Source: a bacterium UBP17_UBA6191
Lineage (GTDB): Bacteria > Muiribacteriota > UBA6191
Reading direction: 5' to 3'
Assembly: GCA_002422125.1 (NCBI GenBank)
Contig: DITF01000206.1
Coordinates: 1-9,259, forward strand
DNA: 9,259 nucleotides
Both the position numbers and the translations under genes were made by a program. Position 1 is the stretch's first letter, and every line of letters begins with the position of its first letter. Positions 7,410 to 9,259 of the stretch are shown in pieces. The notes under the pieces are model-generated. The model ran no database searches, had not been told where the DNA came from, and was given only the letters and a program-made list of their open reading frames with translations.

Positions 7410-9259
7410 ATGTACTTCGCTGTCCGTAATCATTTTTTTTCGTTCCTGATTGTTTGTTTTTGTCTCCTTTTGATGGAGTCAGAAGCAGCCATAACCAGGT
7501 TTGAGTTTATTGATGATCCCAATGATGGGGAGAGTTTGATTACGGACTCCGGGGGAAATGTAGGACCCACAATATTAGGCAGTTTCACATATACGGTTGA
7601 GGCGACCCCGGCTGACATTCGCATCATGAATCAGTTTGAGAACAGTCCTGTTTTTGCCCAGACCATTCAAACCATTGCTGATGTGGATGAGGGAATACCC
7701 ACCAATCAGGATATTCCTTTGTTTGAAGGATTAACCTGGTTATATCTGTTTGCCAGAAATCCAATTGGTGATGGGGGTGGGGCTGGATGGGATTTAGGTC
7801 CATTGACTTTTACTAGTGGTGACGAACTGCGTTTTTTAGTCGATCAGGGTCCTCCCGCAGCACCAACCATTGGGGCTTTTGATATTGAGGGCGGACGGAC
7901 TTTAAATTTACCCACACCAACGGTCAGAAATTTTTTCAGCAATTTTAGTCCCTCAAACCCGGAAGTTTTTCTGGAGGTATTTTTTAACAGAGTTGATGTT
8001 AATATCCCAGGAAATTCCCTACAGGTGACTTTTGTAGGCACGGTAGTCAATAATCCGGCCATTTTTGACAATGATCCAGATACTCCACCCAATCCCAATC
8101 CAGTGGCCACGGTGGCAAGACTAGAGTCGAACGCTTTAGTTGCTGCTCAGTTGGGCCGTATTTTAAGCGGGTTTCCACCTACTGGCCCGCCTCTTTTGGT
8201 TGAGTTTATCGGGGATGTTACCTCGTTTACGGGACCGCAGCCATTGGCAGTGGCATTAATTGACAGAAGTCCGGGACTGTCTTCTCCCAATATTACCCCA
8301 GCTAGGACAGGACCAGCCCTCGGAGAGTTTTCAGCCATTGGTTTTGACTTCAAGACCATTCCAGACGGTGATTATGAGGTAATTGTAGGCGCGCGAGATG
8401 CAGCTCATGGTGAAACCCAAAGGGGGCTTTCCCCAGGGGCCTTTAATGCATTTGGTACTTTGACCAATCCGACTCCAGGAATTCCCAGAAGAATTCTCAT
8501 CAGGAAAGATACCGTCCCCCCCCAGGCAGCAATTTTACAGAGCCCGCCTTCGGTTTTTATTTTTGGCAATACTCCACCATCTGTAGACCCACCTTTTGAG
8601 GATAGTATTTTTTCCGTGCGGGGGGCCGTAGGCAATGAAAGGCGAGAGCCTTCCAAAATGCATGTTTTTTCTCAGGATTCCCCAAATTTGGATGGTGGTG
8701 TGAACACGGGTCCTTTTAACGACAGGATCTTTTTTACCGATCCAAACACGGGCCAGTTTGCTGATTTAGTGGATGCTTCGGCATTTGAGCCGGTTTTAAC
8801 TGTGCCTGCTTATGCCCCAGCGGGGCAGGTTGCTTATCGCTTCTTTTATGTGCCTGAGGATGCCTTAGGCAATGTGAATGTGGATAATGTGGCCGAGCTG
8901 TTTGTGATCAAGGATTATGCCCCACCCCCAACTCCGGTTTTTACCAATTTACAGGACGGGGATGCGATTACGCAGAGACTGTTTACGGTACGGGCTGAGG
9001 CCATTCAGGATCCAAACTCGGTCTTGGCGGAACATGGCCGGGTTGAGTTCTCCTTTGAAATTTTTCGCCTGACCTCCAGTGGTGTGGAAGGCGTTCAGAC
9101 ATTTGTGATTCCGGCCTCAGCTGGAGGATTGACTCCGGTCACATTTTCACCCCTTGATGATGCTTTTGTGGCCACCTCTCAGACCATCGCCATTACCGAT
9201 CCGCAGGGTGTGCCTACCGGAGCAGTTGTGACCGTGGCATTTCCTGATGCTACCAACCG
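7398..9259 (+). CDS. Second giant secreted Ig-like repeat protein, tandem paralogue of the first (3' partial)
   Basis: The frame is open from the TGA at 7368 to the window edge, giving 620 residues from TTG 7398 or 616 from ATG 7410. TTG is preferred because AGAGG lies just upstream, though ATG is possible. A signal peptide is clear: a basic start, a hydrophobic core (FFSFLIVCFCLLLM), then cleavage near SEA-A before ITRFEF. The mature protein is colinear with the upstream giant protein. ITRFEFIDDPNDGESLI matches ISVFRYEDEPNEGQHLI, DIPLFEG matches NLPMFEG, VVNNPAIF matches VENNPALF, and LESNALV matches RESNAFV. RKDTVPP matches IRDTIPP, and IKDYAPP followed by LFTVRA and EHG matches IKDLQPP with LLTVRA and EHG. 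It lacks the Cys-containing insertion of the first protein. Spacing from the TGA is 27-39 bases with no terminator, so co-transcription is likely. Function is unknown; a surface protein is inferred from the signal peptide and Ig-like linkers. The C-terminus is outside the window. Confidence 0.88.
   Translation, partial: MKPLMYFAVRNHFFSFLIVCFCLLLMESEAAITRFEFIDDPNDGESLITDSGGNVGPTILGSFTYTVEATPADIRIMNQFENSPVFAQTIQTIADVDEGIPTNQDIPLFEGLTWLYLFARNPIGDGGGAGWDLGPLTFTSGDELRFLVDQGPPAAPTIGAFDIEGGRTLNLPTPTVRNFFSNFSPSNPEVFLEVFFNRVDVNIPGNSLQVTFVGTVVNNPAIFDNDPDTPPNPNPVATVARLESNALVAAQLGRILSGFPPTGPPLLVEFIGDVTSFTGPQPLAVALIDRSPGLSSPNITPARTGPALGEFSAIGFDFKTIPDGDYEVIVGARDAAHGETQRGLSPGAFNAFGTLTNPTPGIPRRILIRKDTVPPQAAILQSPPSVFIFGNTPPSVDPPFEDSIFSVRGAVGNERREPSKMHVFSQDSPNLDGGVNTGPFNDRIFFTDPNTGQFADLVDASAFEPVLTVPAYAPAGQVAYRFFYVPEDALGNVNVDNVAELFVIKDYAPPPTPVFTNLQDGDAITQRLFTVRAEAIQDPNSVLAEHGRVEFSFEIFRLTSSGVEGVQTFVIPASAGGLTPVTFSPLDDAFVATSQTIAITDPQGVPTGAVVTVAFPDATN

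Noticed and set aside
7410..7490. Lipoprotein signal in the second giant protein (cysteines in the hydrophobic core, LIVCFC)
   Set aside because: The residues before the cysteines do not fit a lipobox (no small residue at -1), and a normal signal peptidase I site follows at SEA-A.

Overview
The window comes from a bacterium, most likely a Gram-negative or otherwise envelope-rich uncultivated lineage. The support is indirect: a pilin/pseudopilin-like tail, giant exported beta-sandwich proteins, and a FlgD-type Ig-like domain at the end of one of them. Base composition is moderate, by eye in the mid-40s % GC. Nothing here fixes the phylum. All genes lie on the plus strand.

Layout: (1) bases 3-155 are the C-terminal end of a small cysteine-rich protein, probably pilin/pseudopilin-like, closed by a strong intrinsic terminator at 182-211. 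(2) A giant gene starts at 246 and encodes a secreted protein. It has a signal peptide, an N-terminal region shared with its neighbour, about nine or ten Ig-like beta-sandwich repeats joined by D-x-x-P-P-type linkers, a SbsA-like Ig region, and a C-terminal FlgD-type Ig domain. Its frame meets a TAG at 7302-7304 inside the final conserved strand of the FlgD-like domain. The same frame then continues for 21 codons that read as the missing end of that domain, stopping at TGA 7368-7370. (3) A second giant gene starts at 7398 (TTG) or 7410 (ATG) and stays open to the window edge. It is clearly a diverged tandem paralogue of the first, colinear with its N-terminal region and first linkers.

The two large genes are close together, with no terminator visible between them, and probably form one transcription unit making related cell-surface or extracellular proteins. 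No enzymatic motif was seen in either. A role in adhesion or surface structure is an inference from architecture, not something the sequence proves.

The points most worth a second look are the amber codon inside the conserved C-terminal domain, the tandem paralogy with an unrecognised shared N-terminal region, an insertion of about 80 residues carrying C-x5-C loops in only one paralogue, and a small hairpin that could mask the ribosome binding site of the second gene.
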